Source: Paraburkholderia caffeinilytica (GTDB lineage Bacteria > Pseudomonadota > Gammaproteobacteria > Burkholderiales > Burkholderiaceae). Taken from it: a stretch of 64,000 nt of DNA. Position 1 is the first letter of the stretch, and the number at the start of each line of letters is the position of its first letter. The stretch spans positions 124,001 to 188,000 of the forward strand of contig NZ_CP031467.1 of the NCBI RefSeq assembly GCF_003368325.1, read 5' to 3'. The position numbers and the translations under genes were made by a program. Under the pieces are notes generated by a model. The model did no database searches. It was given only the letters and a program-made list of their open reading frames with translations, and had not been told where the DNA came from. Below are positions 51,460-60,410 of this stretch, piece by piece.

Positions 51460-52344
51460 TCACGCCCCGAACCGCTCGATCACGAAATCGATGAAGCTGG
51501 TGAGCTTGGGCGTGGCACGCCGGTCGCGTGGATAGAGCAGATGGACGGGCGCGCCTTCGGGCAGATAGGCCTCCAGCACCGACACCAGTTCGCCACTGGC
51601 AATCTCTTTCGCCAGCAGCGCCTCCGGCTGCAACACCAGACCGAAGCCGCGCAATGCGGCAACCTTGAGCGCCTGGCCGTTGTTCGCGCGGAACCGGCCG
51701 GCGCGCAGCGGGGTTTCGTCCGCATTCTCGCCGCCTAGCCGCCACAAACCTTCGCGGCCCCAATGCAGAAAGCCGAGACATTCGTGCTGCATGAGATCGG
51801 CCGGCGTGCGCGGTGTGCCGGCCCGCGCCAGATAGGCCGGCGATGCGCACGCGCGCATCCGGTAAGGCTTCAACGGCCGCGCGACGAAACTGGAATCCGG
51901 CAATCGGCCAATGCGCACCGATGCATCGAAGCCCTCTTCCACCAGGTCGATCACACGATTCGACAGATCCAGTTCGAGGCTCACGTCCGGCCACGCGCTC
52001 AGGTAGTCGGTCATCGCCGGGGCAAAGACTTCGACGCCGTAGGTCAGCGGCGCCGTCACCTTCAGCACCCCGCGCGGCGCGGCCGCCATGGCCTCGGCGA
52101 GCGACTCCGCCTCCTTGACGTCGGCCAGAATCTGCCGGCACTGCTCGTAATACTGCCGGCCGATTTCAGTCAGACTCTGACGACGCGTGGTGCGCGTCAG
52201 AAGCCGCGTCGCGAGCCGTGTTTCGAGCGAGCGGATGTGTTTGCCCACCATCGCCGACGAAATGTCAAAGCGCTCGGCAGCCGCCGTGAGACTGCCCGCC
52301 TCGACCACCGCGACGAAGATTTCCATGCTCACGAATTTGTCCAC
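51460..52344 (-). CDS. LysR-type transcriptional regulator
   Basis: 294 residues from GTG 52344; ATG 52326 (MEIFVAVVEAG) is an equally plausible start. Winged helix: SLTAAAERFDISSAMVGKHIRSLE with the helix-turn-helix at the N-terminus; the rest is a substrate-binding-protein-like domain with RPPLTYGVEVFAP-type segments. It lies between the Lrp gene and the Spy-like gene; target unknown. Confidence 0.88.
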   Translation of the reverse strand: MDKFVSMEIFVAVVEAGSLTAAAERFDISSAMVGKHIRSLETRLATRLLTRTTRRQSLTEIGRQYYEQCRQILADVKEAESLAEAMAAAPRGVLKVTAPLTYGVEVFAPAMTDYLSAWPDVSLELDLSNRVIDLVEEGFDASVRIGRLPDSSFVARPLKPYRMRACASPAYLARAGTPRTPADLMQHECLGFLHWGREGLWRLGGENADETPLRAGRFRANNGQALKVAALRGFGLVLQPEALLAKEIASGELVSVLEAYLPEGAPVHLLYPRDRRATPKLTSFIDFVIERFGA

Positions 52345-52530
52345 CCGCTATTTCCTGTTCGTTTCGGTTGTAAGCGTTTGTCGCACAAGAGCCGCATTGT
52401 AGGGATATCGTGATACTAATAGCGGCGACGGCGAAGTGGGCAGCCGGCCGCGGTGCGTCGCCATGCCGGCGCATCACGGGCCGCTCGCACGCGAGCCTTG
52501 TCCCAATTCGAACAGACATCAGGAGTTTCG

Positions 52531-53028
52531 ATGAAAAAAGCACTGGTATTGCTGGCCACCGCAGTCGCCATGAGCGGCGCGTTCGCACAAACTTCCGCGC
52601 CGGCGTCGGCACCGACGGGCGCCTCGGCATCGGCATCGGCACCGGCCGCCCAAGCGGGCCACGAGCGCAACGTCGAAGACCGCATTGCTTACCTGCATTC
52701 GCAACTGAAGATCACCTCGGCACAGGAACCGCAGTGGAACGCATTCGCCGACGTGATGCGCGGCAACGGCCAAACGATGGGTCAGTTGTTCCAGCAACGC
52801 CGGGCCGCCACCAATGTGTCGGCGCTCGACGACATGACGCAATACGCGACGATCGCGCAAGCGCATGCGGACGGCATGAAGAAGCTTGTCGATGCGTTCG
52901 GTCCGCTGTACAACAGCTTCTCCCCGGAACAGAAGAAGCTGGCCGACGCGACCTTCCATCAGGGCGGTCCCGAAGGCGGCCGTCACCATGGCAAAGGCGG
53001 CGGCAAGAAGGCTCCGGCAAGCGAATGA
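52531..53028 (+). CDS. Spy/LTXXQ-like periplasmic protein
   Basis: 165 residues from ATG 52531 with AGGAG; the longer frame from 52453 is not used. Signal peptide MKKALVLLATAVAMSGAFA. Helical core: EDRIAYLHSQLKITSAQEPQWNAF and the LADATF segment after FSPEQKKLADA, following the LTxxQ pattern of Spy/CpxP-type envelope chaperones. N-terminal linker is Ala/Ser/Pro-rich and the C-terminus is Gly/His/Lys-rich (GGRHHGKGGGKK). May help envelope protein folding or metal binding. Confidence 0.78.
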   Translation: MKKALVLLATAVAMSGAFAQTSAPASAPTGASASASAPAAQAGHERNVEDRIAYLHSQLKITSAQEPQWNAFADVMRGNGQTMGQLFQQRRAATNVSALDDMTQYATIAQAHADGMKKLVDAFGPLYNSFSPEQKKLADATFHQGGPEGGRHHGKGGGKKAPASE

Positions 53029-53425
53029 TGCAGCCGTGAAACCGTAAGCGGCCAACTGCACGGTCGATGACGCGCGGCGCGGGTTTCTGCGCTTCGCGTC
53101 CCATTCTTTTGCCTTTGGCGGCGGGATCTATCCGGGTGCGTACGGCGCTGGTCTTCAGCTAATCGGCGTGCCGCATGGCGCTTTATGTTTGGTCGCCCTG
53201 TCTGGTCGCGCTTCGCCAGGCGAATACCCCAGACCAGCTCGGTCCCACGCGGGTCCTCTTGCCGTTCGGACCGGTGAAAGCGAGATCGGGGCCGACGTGT
53301 TCGCCGCCTTTCCGCCAATGGCAAAAGAAACCCATCATCAAATGCATCTGGCATGATTGCGAGTACGCAGCGTCGGAACGCCAAGTTCCGGCCAGGCTGT
53401 CAATATCTCCACACCCACTTGCTTC
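53029..53425. other. 397-bp gene-free region
   Basis: No convincing gene. Open frames on the minus strand (53183-53458 and 52983-53384) overlap the PGDYG start or lack ribosome sites. The left end contains the 3' flank of the Spy-like gene; no terminator stem is obvious. Confidence 0.45.
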
Positions 53426-53863
53426 ATGACCGAACTCAAAAATCTCGATCTCAGTCAAGATGCCGACGCCCAGCGCGTCGTCAAGAACGAAACCGTGCGC
53501 GTTGAATTCGCCGCCGCCGAAGGCGAACTGATGAGCCTGGAAGGCCCGAACCGCTACACCCGCGGCGACGCGCTGATCACCGGCTCGACCGGCGACCGCT
53601 GGGTCGTCTCACGCGAACGCTTCGACGCCAAATACCTGCCGGAAGACACCGCCCTCGCTCACGGCGAACCTGGCGCATACTGCAACCGTCCCGCCGTCGT
53701 GCTGGCCAAACAGATGCATGAAGCGTTCACGCTCGCGCGCTCGGCGAACGGCGGCGACGTGCTGCGCGGCGCCGCCGGCGACTGGATCATGCAATACGCG
53801 CCGGGCGACTACGGCGTGGTGCAGGCCGCACGCTTTGCGAAAGTCTATCGCCTGGCGGACTGA
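53426..53863 (+). CDS. PGDYG-domain protein
   Basis: 145 residues from ATG 53426; no strong ribosome site. The C-terminal segment contains the diagnostic PGDYG (QYAPGDYGVVQAARF), with RYTRGDALITGSTGDRWVVSRERFDAKY earlier in the domain. The domain occurs widely in proteobacteria, function unknown. Convergent with kgtP copy 2. Confidence 0.75.
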   Translation: MTELKNLDLSQDADAQRVVKNETVRVEFAAAEGELMSLEGPNRYTRGDALITGSTGDRWVVSRERFDAKYLPEDTALAHGEPGAYCNRPAVVLAKQMHEAFTLARSANGGDVLRGAAGDWIMQYAPGDYGVVQAARFAKVYRLAD

Positions 53864-53952
53864 CCGCAGTCAGCGACGTTGACCGCACGGGCTGCCGAGC
53901 TGTAACCGCCACGCCTGCGCGGCCAACGTCAGCTCCCACGCCGGGCGTACGA

Positions 53953-55221
53953 CTCAAGGCTCGTGCCGCAGATACCCTTCTTTCGACGGATCGCGCATGC
54001 GCAGCGACACGAGGCCGGCGATCGCGCACAGCGCGGTCACATACCAGTAGAACGTCGACTCGCTGCCCACCGACTTCAGCCACAGCGCCACATACTCCGC
54101 CGAGCCGCCGAAGATCGCATTGGCCACCGCATACGACAGCCCCACGCCGAGCGCGCGCACTTCCGGCGGGAACATTTCCGCCTTGATCAGGCCGCTGATC
54201 GACGTATAGAAGCTGACGATCGCCAGCGCCACCACGACCAGCCCGAAAGCCGCGTACGGGCTCGTCACGTCTTTCAGCGCGTGCAGCAGCGGCACCGTGC
54301 CGATGGTCGCGAAGAAGCCGAAGAACAGCATCGAACGACGCCGCCCGATGCGGTCCGACAACGCGCCGAATGCCGGCTGCATCACCATGTACACGAACAG
54401 CGCCGCGGTCATCACGTTGCTGGCCGTCTTGGCGTGCATACCCGCCGTGTTCACCAGGTACTTCTGCATGTACGTGGTGAACGTGTAGAAAATCAGCGAG
54501 CCCCCGGCCGTGAAGCCGAGCACCGTCGCGAAGGCGCCCCGGTGCAGCCACAAGCCGCGCAGCGTGCCGGCTTCCTTGCGCTGGCGCGTTTCCGCCGTGG
54601 TCGTTTCGTCGAGCGATTTACGCAGATACAGCGCGACCAGCGCCGCCAGCGCACCGATCACGAACGGCACGCGCCAGCCCCACGCTTTCAGTTCCTCGGT
54701 GGACAGGGTCTGTTGCAGGATCACCAGCACCAGCAGCGCGCACAACTGCCCGCCGATCAGCGTGACGTACTGGAACGACGCGAAAAACCCGCGACGCCCC
54801 TTGAGCGCGACTTCACTCATGTAGGTGGCGCTGGTGCCGTACTCGCCGCCCACCGACAGCCCCTGGAACAGCCGCGCGACCAGCAGCAGCGCCGGCGCCA
54901 GCGCGCCGATCTGCGCATACGTGGGCAACACGGCGATCACCAGCGAGCCGCCGCACATCATGAACACCGACACCATCATGGCGGTCCTGCGTCCGCGCTT
55001 GTCGGCGAGCCGGCCGAAGAACCAGCCGCCGATCGGGCGCATCAGGAAGCCCGCGGCGAACACGCCGGCGGTGTTGAGCAACTGCGTGGTGGTGTTGCCG
55101 CTCGGGAAGAACGCCGGCGCGAAATACAGCGCGCAGAACGAATACACGTAGAAGTCGAACCACTCGACGAGATTGCCCGATGAAGCGCCAACGATTGCGA
55201 AGATGCGGCGACGGGTGTCGT
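53953..55221. repeat. 1,269-bp direct repeat, copy 2 (kgtP)
   Basis: Same orientation as 31350-32618, one visible mismatch (G54254 against A31651). Flanking sequence on both sides differs from copy 1. Confidence 0.95.
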
Positions 55222-55258
55222 CTGTGGTAACTGCTGCCGGAATGTTGAGATTTGTCAT
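53954..55258 (-). CDS. kgtP: Alpha-ketoglutarate/H+ symporter, copy 2
   Basis: 434 residues, same protein as copy 1 from residue 13 onward ([20 protein letters not shown]); the first 12 residues ([12 protein letters not shown]) are unrelated to copy 1. AGGAGG lies 12-13 bases upstream of the ATG. MHS family, 12 helices, same substrate prediction. Nothing nearby replaces the terminator of copy 1, so its 3' end may run toward the convergent PGDYG gene. Confidence 0.93.
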   Translation of the reverse strand: MTNLNIPAAVTTDDTRRRIFAIVGASSGNLVEWFDFYVYSFCALYFAPAFFPSGNTTTQLLNTAGVFAAGFLMRPIGGWFFGRLADKRGRRTAMMVSVFMMCGGSLVIAVLPTYAQIGALAPALLLVARLFQGLSVGGEYGTSATYMSEVALKGRRGFFASFQYVTLIGGQLCALLVLVILQQTLSTEELKAWGWRVPFVIGALAALVALYLRKSLDETTTAETRQRKEAGTLRGLWLHRGAFATVLGFTAGGSLIFYTFTTYMQKYLVNTAGMHAKTASNVMTAALFVYMVMQPAFGALSDRIGRRRSMLFFGFFATIGTVPLLHALKDVTSPYAAFGLVVVALAIVSFYTSISGLIKAEMFPPEVRALGVGLSYAVANAIFGGSAEYVALWLKSVGSESTFYWYVTALCAIAGLVSLRMRDPSKEGYLRHEP

Positions 55259-55348
55259 TGGTCTTCGTGTCCTCCTAAAAAGCTCCCCTGTGATTATGTT
55301 TGTACTGCGCGGTTTAGCCGCGTCTTATTCACTTCTTGGTTCGGCATT

Positions 55349-55507
55349 CTAAATGAATGTCCCAGCCTTCAGCTCGAGATTCCCTATCTCTAATTGATTG
55401 CCGGGCATCTCGATCGGCAAGTCGAATGTCACAAAATGTATGTGCACCGCCGCCGGACCGTCGAGCCGCACGAATATGGGACGCCGTTCAACGTGCGCCG
55501 ACGGCAT
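55349..55507 (-). CDS. Possible 52-aa remnant or small protein
   Basis: ATG 55507 to TAG 55349. Reads MPSAHVERRPIFVRLDGPAA then VHIHFVTFDLPIEMPGNQLE and continues; strongly beta-like and compositionally protein-like, and the frame stays open upstream to 55543 with no good start. It looks like the C-terminal part of a larger protein, but the parent cannot be named. The rest of 55259-55545 holds a small hairpin CGCGG-TTTAG-CCGCG (55308-55322). Confidence 0.4.
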   Translation of the reverse strand: MPSAHVERRPIFVRLDGPAAVHIHFVTFDLPIEMPGNQLEIGNLELKAGTFI

Positions 55508-55545
55508 GATGTGACTGAACGAGGCGCCTCGCTGCAGGAGTTGCT

Positions 55546-57741
55546 ATGAAAGTCGACACAGTCTCTTATCCGTCATGGCCAGATGGAACGTTAGCGAACA
55601 GGCCGGACAACGCGCGGAATCCACGTAATCATGGCGCCCGGTCGGGTGCCCACAACCGGCAGAACCCGGCGCGGCCTGCGGCGCCTGGCGCAAACGGTGA
55701 CTCGTCTCCACGTTTGTCGACCAGCCGGCTCGTGGCAAGTTCGGTCACCGCAGCCGCGCCCGCCTCTTCCGATCCGGTCGATGCAGAGGCCGAGCACATT
55801 GCGACCCAGGCAGTGATGGCCAACGAGGTCGAGGAAGATATGCAAACCTTCAATGAATCGCTGGACCTGGTCATCGATGACATCAACCAAGACCGCGATA
55901 CGACCGACCACATGATCACCGCCGCGTCGGCCTACAATCGGTTGCTTGAATTAAGCACATCGGGCAGACCGACTCTCGAACTGCAGTCGAAGATCGACAG
56001 GCTCAAGACTGCTCTGCTGGATTCCAAAGGCGATGAACCGCTGGAGAGCATCGCGCAGAAAGCCAACGTCGATCTGCACGCGTTGAGTCATCCGAAGGAC
56101 ACCCCTTCGATCTTCACCAAGACTGCCCTGCTCGATTCCAACGACAATGAACCGCCGTATAGCGGCGTACAGAACGCCGGACTCAGCCTTTCCGGGTCAA
56201 TTCATCCGACGGACGCCGCTTCGATCTTCGCCAAATACGGCAAGGCGCCGGGCATCCTCACGCGCGCAATCATCTTCGACGAAGCGCGCTTTAACAATTC
56301 CGCCATCCTGAAGAACACGCCGCTAGCGGCGTTGCAGCGACCAGGCAAGAGCGTGCTCGATCCTCTTGGACCGAACGGCAAGCTGGGGATTCTGGCAGCC
56401 ACCCGTGGGGGTGCCGCCGGGACCCATTTCGCAAAAGGCGGCCTGTCATTTCTGTCTGGCATGGAGAAACTACACCAAGGCAAGAACCCCACGGACGACT
56501 TCATCATTGCAGGCACGAATATCGGACAAGGCATCAACGAGATCACGGTCGGCATGGGCACCGATCTGGGCAACCATCTGGTCAAGCTGCAGCAGGCGAA
56601 AACAGCAGCATCAATAGCTACCAAGCCAAGCACCGCACCGAGCGTAGACCCTGACCATCCCGTTCCAGGTTCGAGCGGCACGAACACGGGTACGGCTGAA
56701 GCGGTCGCCGAACCTCGGTACCAGCCGGAGTTCGACGAGTTCGGTCCGCACGACAAGCTCGACGACGAAGTCGACGCGCTCGAAAAAAATACCTCCGGAC
56801 ACATCGATGGTCAACTCGATACGCAACAAAAAAAGTTGCGCGACGACACGATTGGGAAGCTGGAAAATACGCATCCCGATGACCGGCAACTCAAATTGAA
56901 GGAATGGACAGAGGCTCTCGCGCCCCAGTACTTCGAAATGCAACACATGGCGGACGGATTGAAGGATTCGGCGGCCAGTGAGGCCCGCGACGCCCACGAG
57001 AATATCAAGACGATTGACGCAAAGGCCCAGGACGTCATCGCCCAACTCAAGAACCAGGGTTTCGCCACGGCAGATGCGGCGCGCCAGTCAAACAAGCCGG
57101 AAGCGATCGAACTTTGCAAGCAGCTCGATCAGTTGGCGGACCTGAAGCGCGGAGCCTACGACCAGTTCAACAGCGCAATGCTGGAACGCGATAACGAGCT
57201 CGTCGACTCCGTGGCCGCATTCAGCGAGTTCGGCCGGCTGCTGAAGGATACGCCCGCAAAAGACCTCTCCACGAAACTGCACGAGTGGACCGACAAATAC
57301 AGGGAGAAATTCGGGGAACGTCAAGCCAGTTTCCTTAAGAGCACCGACAGTTGGCCAGAGTGGATGAAGATATCGAAGCCACTGCGCATGCAGTTGATTC
57401 CTAGCGCAATCAATACCGTTCTTAGTGGCGCGTCGTTCGGCGCTTCGTTAGACGCGTATCTGAAGAAGGAACAAGCGGGCACGGCGACGCTCAAGGACCG
57501 GCTGGACCTCAGCTCCTCTGTCGTGGGTCTGGTGGCCGGCATCGTTGGGTTCGTGCCGGTCGTCGGCCCGATCATTTCACTCGGGCTCGCGGTCGTCAGC
57601 TTCGTTCTTGGCGGACTGGCGGATCAGCACGCCGCCCGTATGCGCGAGGGCGCTACTTACAACCTGCAGGAAAAAATACGCGCGGAATACAACGCACAGC
57701 ACCCCGGCAACGGAATCGCCGAGCCTTTCGACGGAGGCTGA
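55546..57741 (+). CDS. Secreted-effector-like protein (HrpK-type III effector candidate)
   Basis: 731 residues, AGGAG six bases before the ATG. N-terminus (1-80) is Ser/Pro/Asn/Arg-rich, like a type III secretion signal; residues 154-191 and 192-229 are two copies of a 38-residue unit (KTALLDS...HPxDxxSIF). A helical middle (about 400-600, acidic) precedes a hydrophobic hairpin at 655-692 (VVGLVAGIVGFVPVVGPIIS and following), as in HrpK/translocon or pore-forming proteins. Codon use is less GC-rich than the neighbours, suggesting transfer. No type III genes are in the window. Alternatives: type VI cargo or pore-forming toxin. Confidence 0.55.
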   Translation: MKVDTVSYPSWPDGTLANRPDNARNPRNHGARSGAHNRQNPARPAAPGANGDSSPRLSTSRLVASSVTAAAPASSDPVDAEAEHIATQAVMANEVEEDMQTFNESLDLVIDDINQDRDTTDHMITAASAYNRLLELSTSGRPTLELQSKIDRLKTALLDSKGDEPLESIAQKANVDLHALSHPKDTPSIFTKTALLDSNDNEPPYSGVQNAGLSLSGSIHPTDAASIFAKYGKAPGILTRAIIFDEARFNNSAILKNTPLAALQRPGKSVLDPLGPNGKLGILAATRGGAAGTHFAKGGLSFLSGMEKLHQGKNPTDDFIIAGTNIGQGINEITVGMGTDLGNHLVKLQQAKTAASIATKPSTAPSVDPDHPVPGSSGTNTGTAEAVAEPRYQPEFDEFGPHDKLDDEVDALEKNTSGHIDGQLDTQQKKLRDDTIGKLENTHPDDRQLKLKEWTEALAPQYFEMQHMADGLKDSAASEARDAHENIKTIDAKAQDVIAQLKNQGFATADAARQSNKPEAIELCKQLDQLADLKRGAYDQFNSAMLERDNELVDSVAAFSEFGRLLKDTPAKDLSTKLHEWTDKYREKFGERQASFLKSTDSWPEWMKISKPLRMQLIPSAINTVLSGASFGASLDAYLKKEQAGTATLKDRLDLSSSVVGLVAGIVGFVPVVGPIISLGLAVVSFVLGGLADQHAARMREGATYNLQEKIRAEYNAQHPGNGIAEPFDGG

Positions 57742-57842
57742 GCAGCACCGACGGGCCTGAGTCTGCCACGCACACGTCAGGCTGCCTCGTACCCACGGTC
57801 AAACGAATGAGAAAACGGCCTTACATCATGATTTTGTAGCTG

Positions 57843-57870
57843 CATCGCGGCGAGCGACCTCGCCGCGATG
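57843..57870. terminator. Hairpin between convergent genes
   Basis: CATCGCGGCGAG-CGAC-CTCGCCGCGATG, 12-bp stem with a 4-nt loop, between the effector-like gene and a convergent hypothetical gene. No T run on either strand, so its terminator role is uncertain. Confidence 0.55.
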
Positions 57871-57884
57871 TCCGGCGATCGCCG

Positions 57885-58253
57885 CTACGCAAACTCGTCG
57901 CCGAGTTCGATCGTCACGTCGCGCGGCACTGCCTCGCCGTTCGCATACTGCTCTTCAAGCGAGCCAATGCTCGCTTCGACAAACGCCCGCAACACCGCGA
58001 AACTGCGGGCGCGCAACCGCGCCGGCATCGCGCGATAACGCGCCAGCGCCGTCGGCGCGATCACCACGGTCATTACGATACGGCGCGCGGTCGCGCCGAA
58101 ACGCATCGCAACCCAGTGAATCGCCAGCGTCGGCGTGCCGTCTTCACCCGCACGCTGGACGAACTGCGTCTGCTCGGGAAACAGATCGCTGATGACGCGC
58201 GCCAATTCCTCGAACTCGGGATTCGCGCAGTCGTATTGGTAAGCTTCTTCCAT
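57885..58253 (-). CDS. Conserved hypothetical protein (122 aa)
   Basis: 122 residues beginning MEEAYQYDCANPEFEEL. Acidic N-terminal helix, a strand-rich middle (TPTLAIHWVAMRFGATARRIVMTVVI) and a helical end. Possibly one of the small Burkholderia-restricted DUF families (DUF3022-like), but this is from memory and unchecked. Located between the effector-like gene and a YhfC-type gene. Confidence 0.6.
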   Translation of the reverse strand: MEEAYQYDCANPEFEELARVISDLFPEQTQFVQRAGEDGTPTLAIHWVAMRFGATARRIVMTVVIAPTALARYRAMPARLRARSFAVLRAFVEASIGSLEEQYANGEAVPRDVTIELGDEFA

Positions 58254-58364
58254 GAAGTGTGCCGAAAGGATAAGCCTGAATGGCGTACCGCAAGGGTACG
58301 CCGAAAGTTATAGGATCGCGGATGGCCGGTGCAGGAAGCGGGTCACAGCAGGCTCACAGCGGGC

Positions 58365-59183
58365 TCACGCAGCAACCGCCGGGCGGCGGAAAGCTTTGAA
58401 CAACAAGCCCGCGACGATCACCGCCCCCAGCGCATACACGCCGTCCACCGCGGCGAGCGGCACGAGCCGCGCCTGGAACAACGCAGCCGGCACGTCGACC
58501 AGCGCATGCAGCACAATCGCAAGCGGCAGGATGCCGCGCCAACCGGCCCTCAAGCCGCGCCACATCAATACCGACAAACCGATCTGGAACACCAGCGCGG
58601 CCACTCTTTCGAGCGCGAAAATGCCGGCCGTCTGCGGCGTCAGGCTGGCGAGAATCAAATGAATGCGCATGATCGAGTCGGCCGGCAGATTGCTCAGGTA
58701 GCCGTCCAGTTCGCCGCGGTTTTCGAAGACCGCGAACAGGATCCATTGAATCTGCACCAGCACGCCGACCAGCCACGCTTCCGCGCCGCCATGGCCGAGG
58801 CCATAGGTCAGCGCGGGACTATCGGTTGTTCCCGCCGCGAGCGACGTCGAGCCCGACTTCGCTGCCGCCCGCCTGAGCAGAAACCGCATGCCGACGAACC
58901 GCCCCACTTCCTCGCAAATACCCGCCGCCAGCGTGCCGTACACCACGAAAGCGAGCGGATTCGACAGGACGCTCGCGGTCGCCTCATTCCAATGCAGCAG
59001 GTAGTCGTTCAGCGCGCGCTCGATCACCATGGCAAACAGCGCGAACACGGCGACGCCGACGATGGCGTCGCGGGAGTGCAGCGCGAGCGGCCGGCGCAGA
59101 CGGCGGTAGATCACGAACGGTAAGGCGGCGACCAGCAGGGTCGCAACGGCGAGGCTCGAGAGGGTAAGCGGTGCAACAACCAT
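58365..59183 (-). CDS. YhfC-family putative intramembrane metalloprotease
   Basis: 272 residues, about seven membrane helices. The CPBP/YhfC motifs are present: EE-x-x-R in GICEEVGRFVGMRFL, GHGGAEAW, and HALVDVPAALFQ, which supply the glutamate and histidine residues of the presumed intramembrane zinc site. The family includes putative CAAX-type peptidases, but the substrate is unknown. Located 72 bases from the ptxS-like gene on the same strand. Confidence 0.75.
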   Translation of the reverse strand: MVVAPLTLSSLAVATLLVAALPFVIYRRLRRPLALHSRDAIVGVAVFALFAMVIERALNDYLLHWNEATASVLSNPLAFVVYGTLAAGICEEVGRFVGMRFLLRRAAAKSGSTSLAAGTTDSPALTYGLGHGGAEAWLVGVLVQIQWILFAVFENRGELDGYLSNLPADSIMRIHLILASLTPQTAGIFALERVAALVFQIGLSVLMWRGLRAGWRGILPLAIVLHALVDVPAALFQARLVPLAAVDGVYALGAVIVAGLLFKAFRRPAVAA

Positions 59184-59254
59184 GTGTTTCCTTGCGATGA
59201 CCGGCGCGCACCCGCTGCGCGCCGCAGCCCGAATGATCGCAGATCAGCGCGAAG

Positions 59255-60385
59255 TCAGCGCAAAGTTGAGGCGCGAACGATCAATTCGCCTGGCAAGAGG
59301 CAGTCGCGCGCGGTGGTCTGAACCCCTTCGATGCGCTCGTGGAGGAACTCGACCGCGCGGTAGCCGATCTCGTAGGTCGGCTGACGGATCGCGGTGACGC
59401 CCGTCAACTCGGCCCATTCGGGATCGTCGATCGACAGCAGCGCGACGCGGGCCTGCCAGTCGGCGCCGTAGCGCGCTTTCAGGTGCAAGGCAAGACATAG
59501 CGCGACGGGCGCGTTGGCCGCGAACAGGGCGATGCGCCCGGCCGTGCGCGTGGGGTTGCCGGACGCATCGATTGCGTGGTCCAGTTCGGCTAGCGCGCGT
59601 TCGACGGCTGCCTGGTCCCCAAGATTCAGCACCAGCGTATGCCCGCGCACACCGCCTTCGCTGCCGTCACGATTGCTGCCGGCCCTGCCGCCTTCGCGCT
59701 TACCGCCCGTTCCGCCCTCATGGCCCTTGCCACCCTGTCCGCTCATCACCTCGCGAAACGCCGCCTCACGCAGTTGCCGCGAGCTGACCTGTTCGAAAGG
59801 CTGGACGACGAACCAGATATCGTCGAAACCGTTGTCCAGCAGATGCCGTGCGCCGAGTTCAGCCGCCGCCCGATTGTCGAGACCGACCATATCCGTGACG
59901 AGCCCATCCACCATGCGGTCCACCAGCACCACCGGAATCCCGCCGCTGCCTACCGGGCGCAAGGTTTCCTCGCGCACGCCGAGCGCGTTGACGATGACGC
60001 CTTCCACCCGGTACGTGGTGAGCAGCTGCAGATAGCGCCGTTCCATCTCGACTTCGTTCGCTGCGTGGCAGATCAGCGGCATCAACCCGAGCGCATGGCA
60101 AGCGGCTTCCACGCCTTGCAGCACTTCGACGGTATACGGGTTGGTCAGGTCGGCGAGCAGCATGCCGATCAGGCGGTTGCGGCCGCGCTTGAGGCCGCGC
60201 GCCATCTGGTTCGGCTGGTAGTCGAGGCGTGCGATCGCGGCCTCGATTCGCGCGCGCAGTTCAGGCGACAGCACGCTCATCTCGCCGTTCAGATAGCGTG
60301 AGATGCTGGTCTTGCCGGTGCCGGCTTCACGCGCGACGTCGGTGATCGTCGCGCGGCGCGGCGTGGCCTGCGGCGTCGTGCTCAT
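59255..60385 (-). CDS. ptxS: PtxS-type LacI repressor of 2-ketogluconate utilisation
   Basis: 376 residues. Helix-turn-helix TITDVAREAGTGKTSISRYLNG, then the effector-binding core (IGMLLADLTNPYTVEVLQGV; VSSRQLREAAFREVM). An insertion rich in Gly, Lys, Arg and Glu (about 215-249) is unusual for the family. It follows kguD, as the regulator PtxS accompanies the kgu genes in pseudomonads. It should repress kguK-kguT-kguD and be released by 2-ketogluconate. Confidence 0.83.
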   Translation of the reverse strand: MSTTPQATPRRATITDVAREAGTGKTSISRYLNGEMSVLSPELRARIEAAIARLDYQPNQMARGLKRGRNRLIGMLLADLTNPYTVEVLQGVEAACHALGLMPLICHAANEVEMERRYLQLLTTYRVEGVIVNALGVREETLRPVGSGGIPVVLVDRMVDGLVTDMVGLDNRAAAELGARHLLDNGFDDIWFVVQPFEQVSSRQLREAAFREVMSGQGGKGHEGGTGGKREGGRAGSNRDGSEGGVRGHTLVLNLGDQAAVERALAELDHAIDASGNPTRTAGRIALFAANAPVALCLALHLKARYGADWQARVALLSIDDPEWAELTGVTAIRQPTYEIGYRAVEFLHERIEGVQTTARDCLLPGELIVRASTLR

Positions 60386-60410
60386 CGGTTCCTCGTGGAT
60401 CGGAATAGGC

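Noticed and set aside
31350..55221. Insertion sequence or genomic island flanked by direct repeats
   Set aside because: Repeats are a metabolite transporter gene, not mobile genes; no transposase, integrase, tRNA or attachment site was found.
55260..55545. Hrp-type promoter motif (TTCG-N16-TTCG) before the effector-like gene
   Set aside because: A TTCG occurs near 55340 but the second half reads TCCC, so the pattern is not met.
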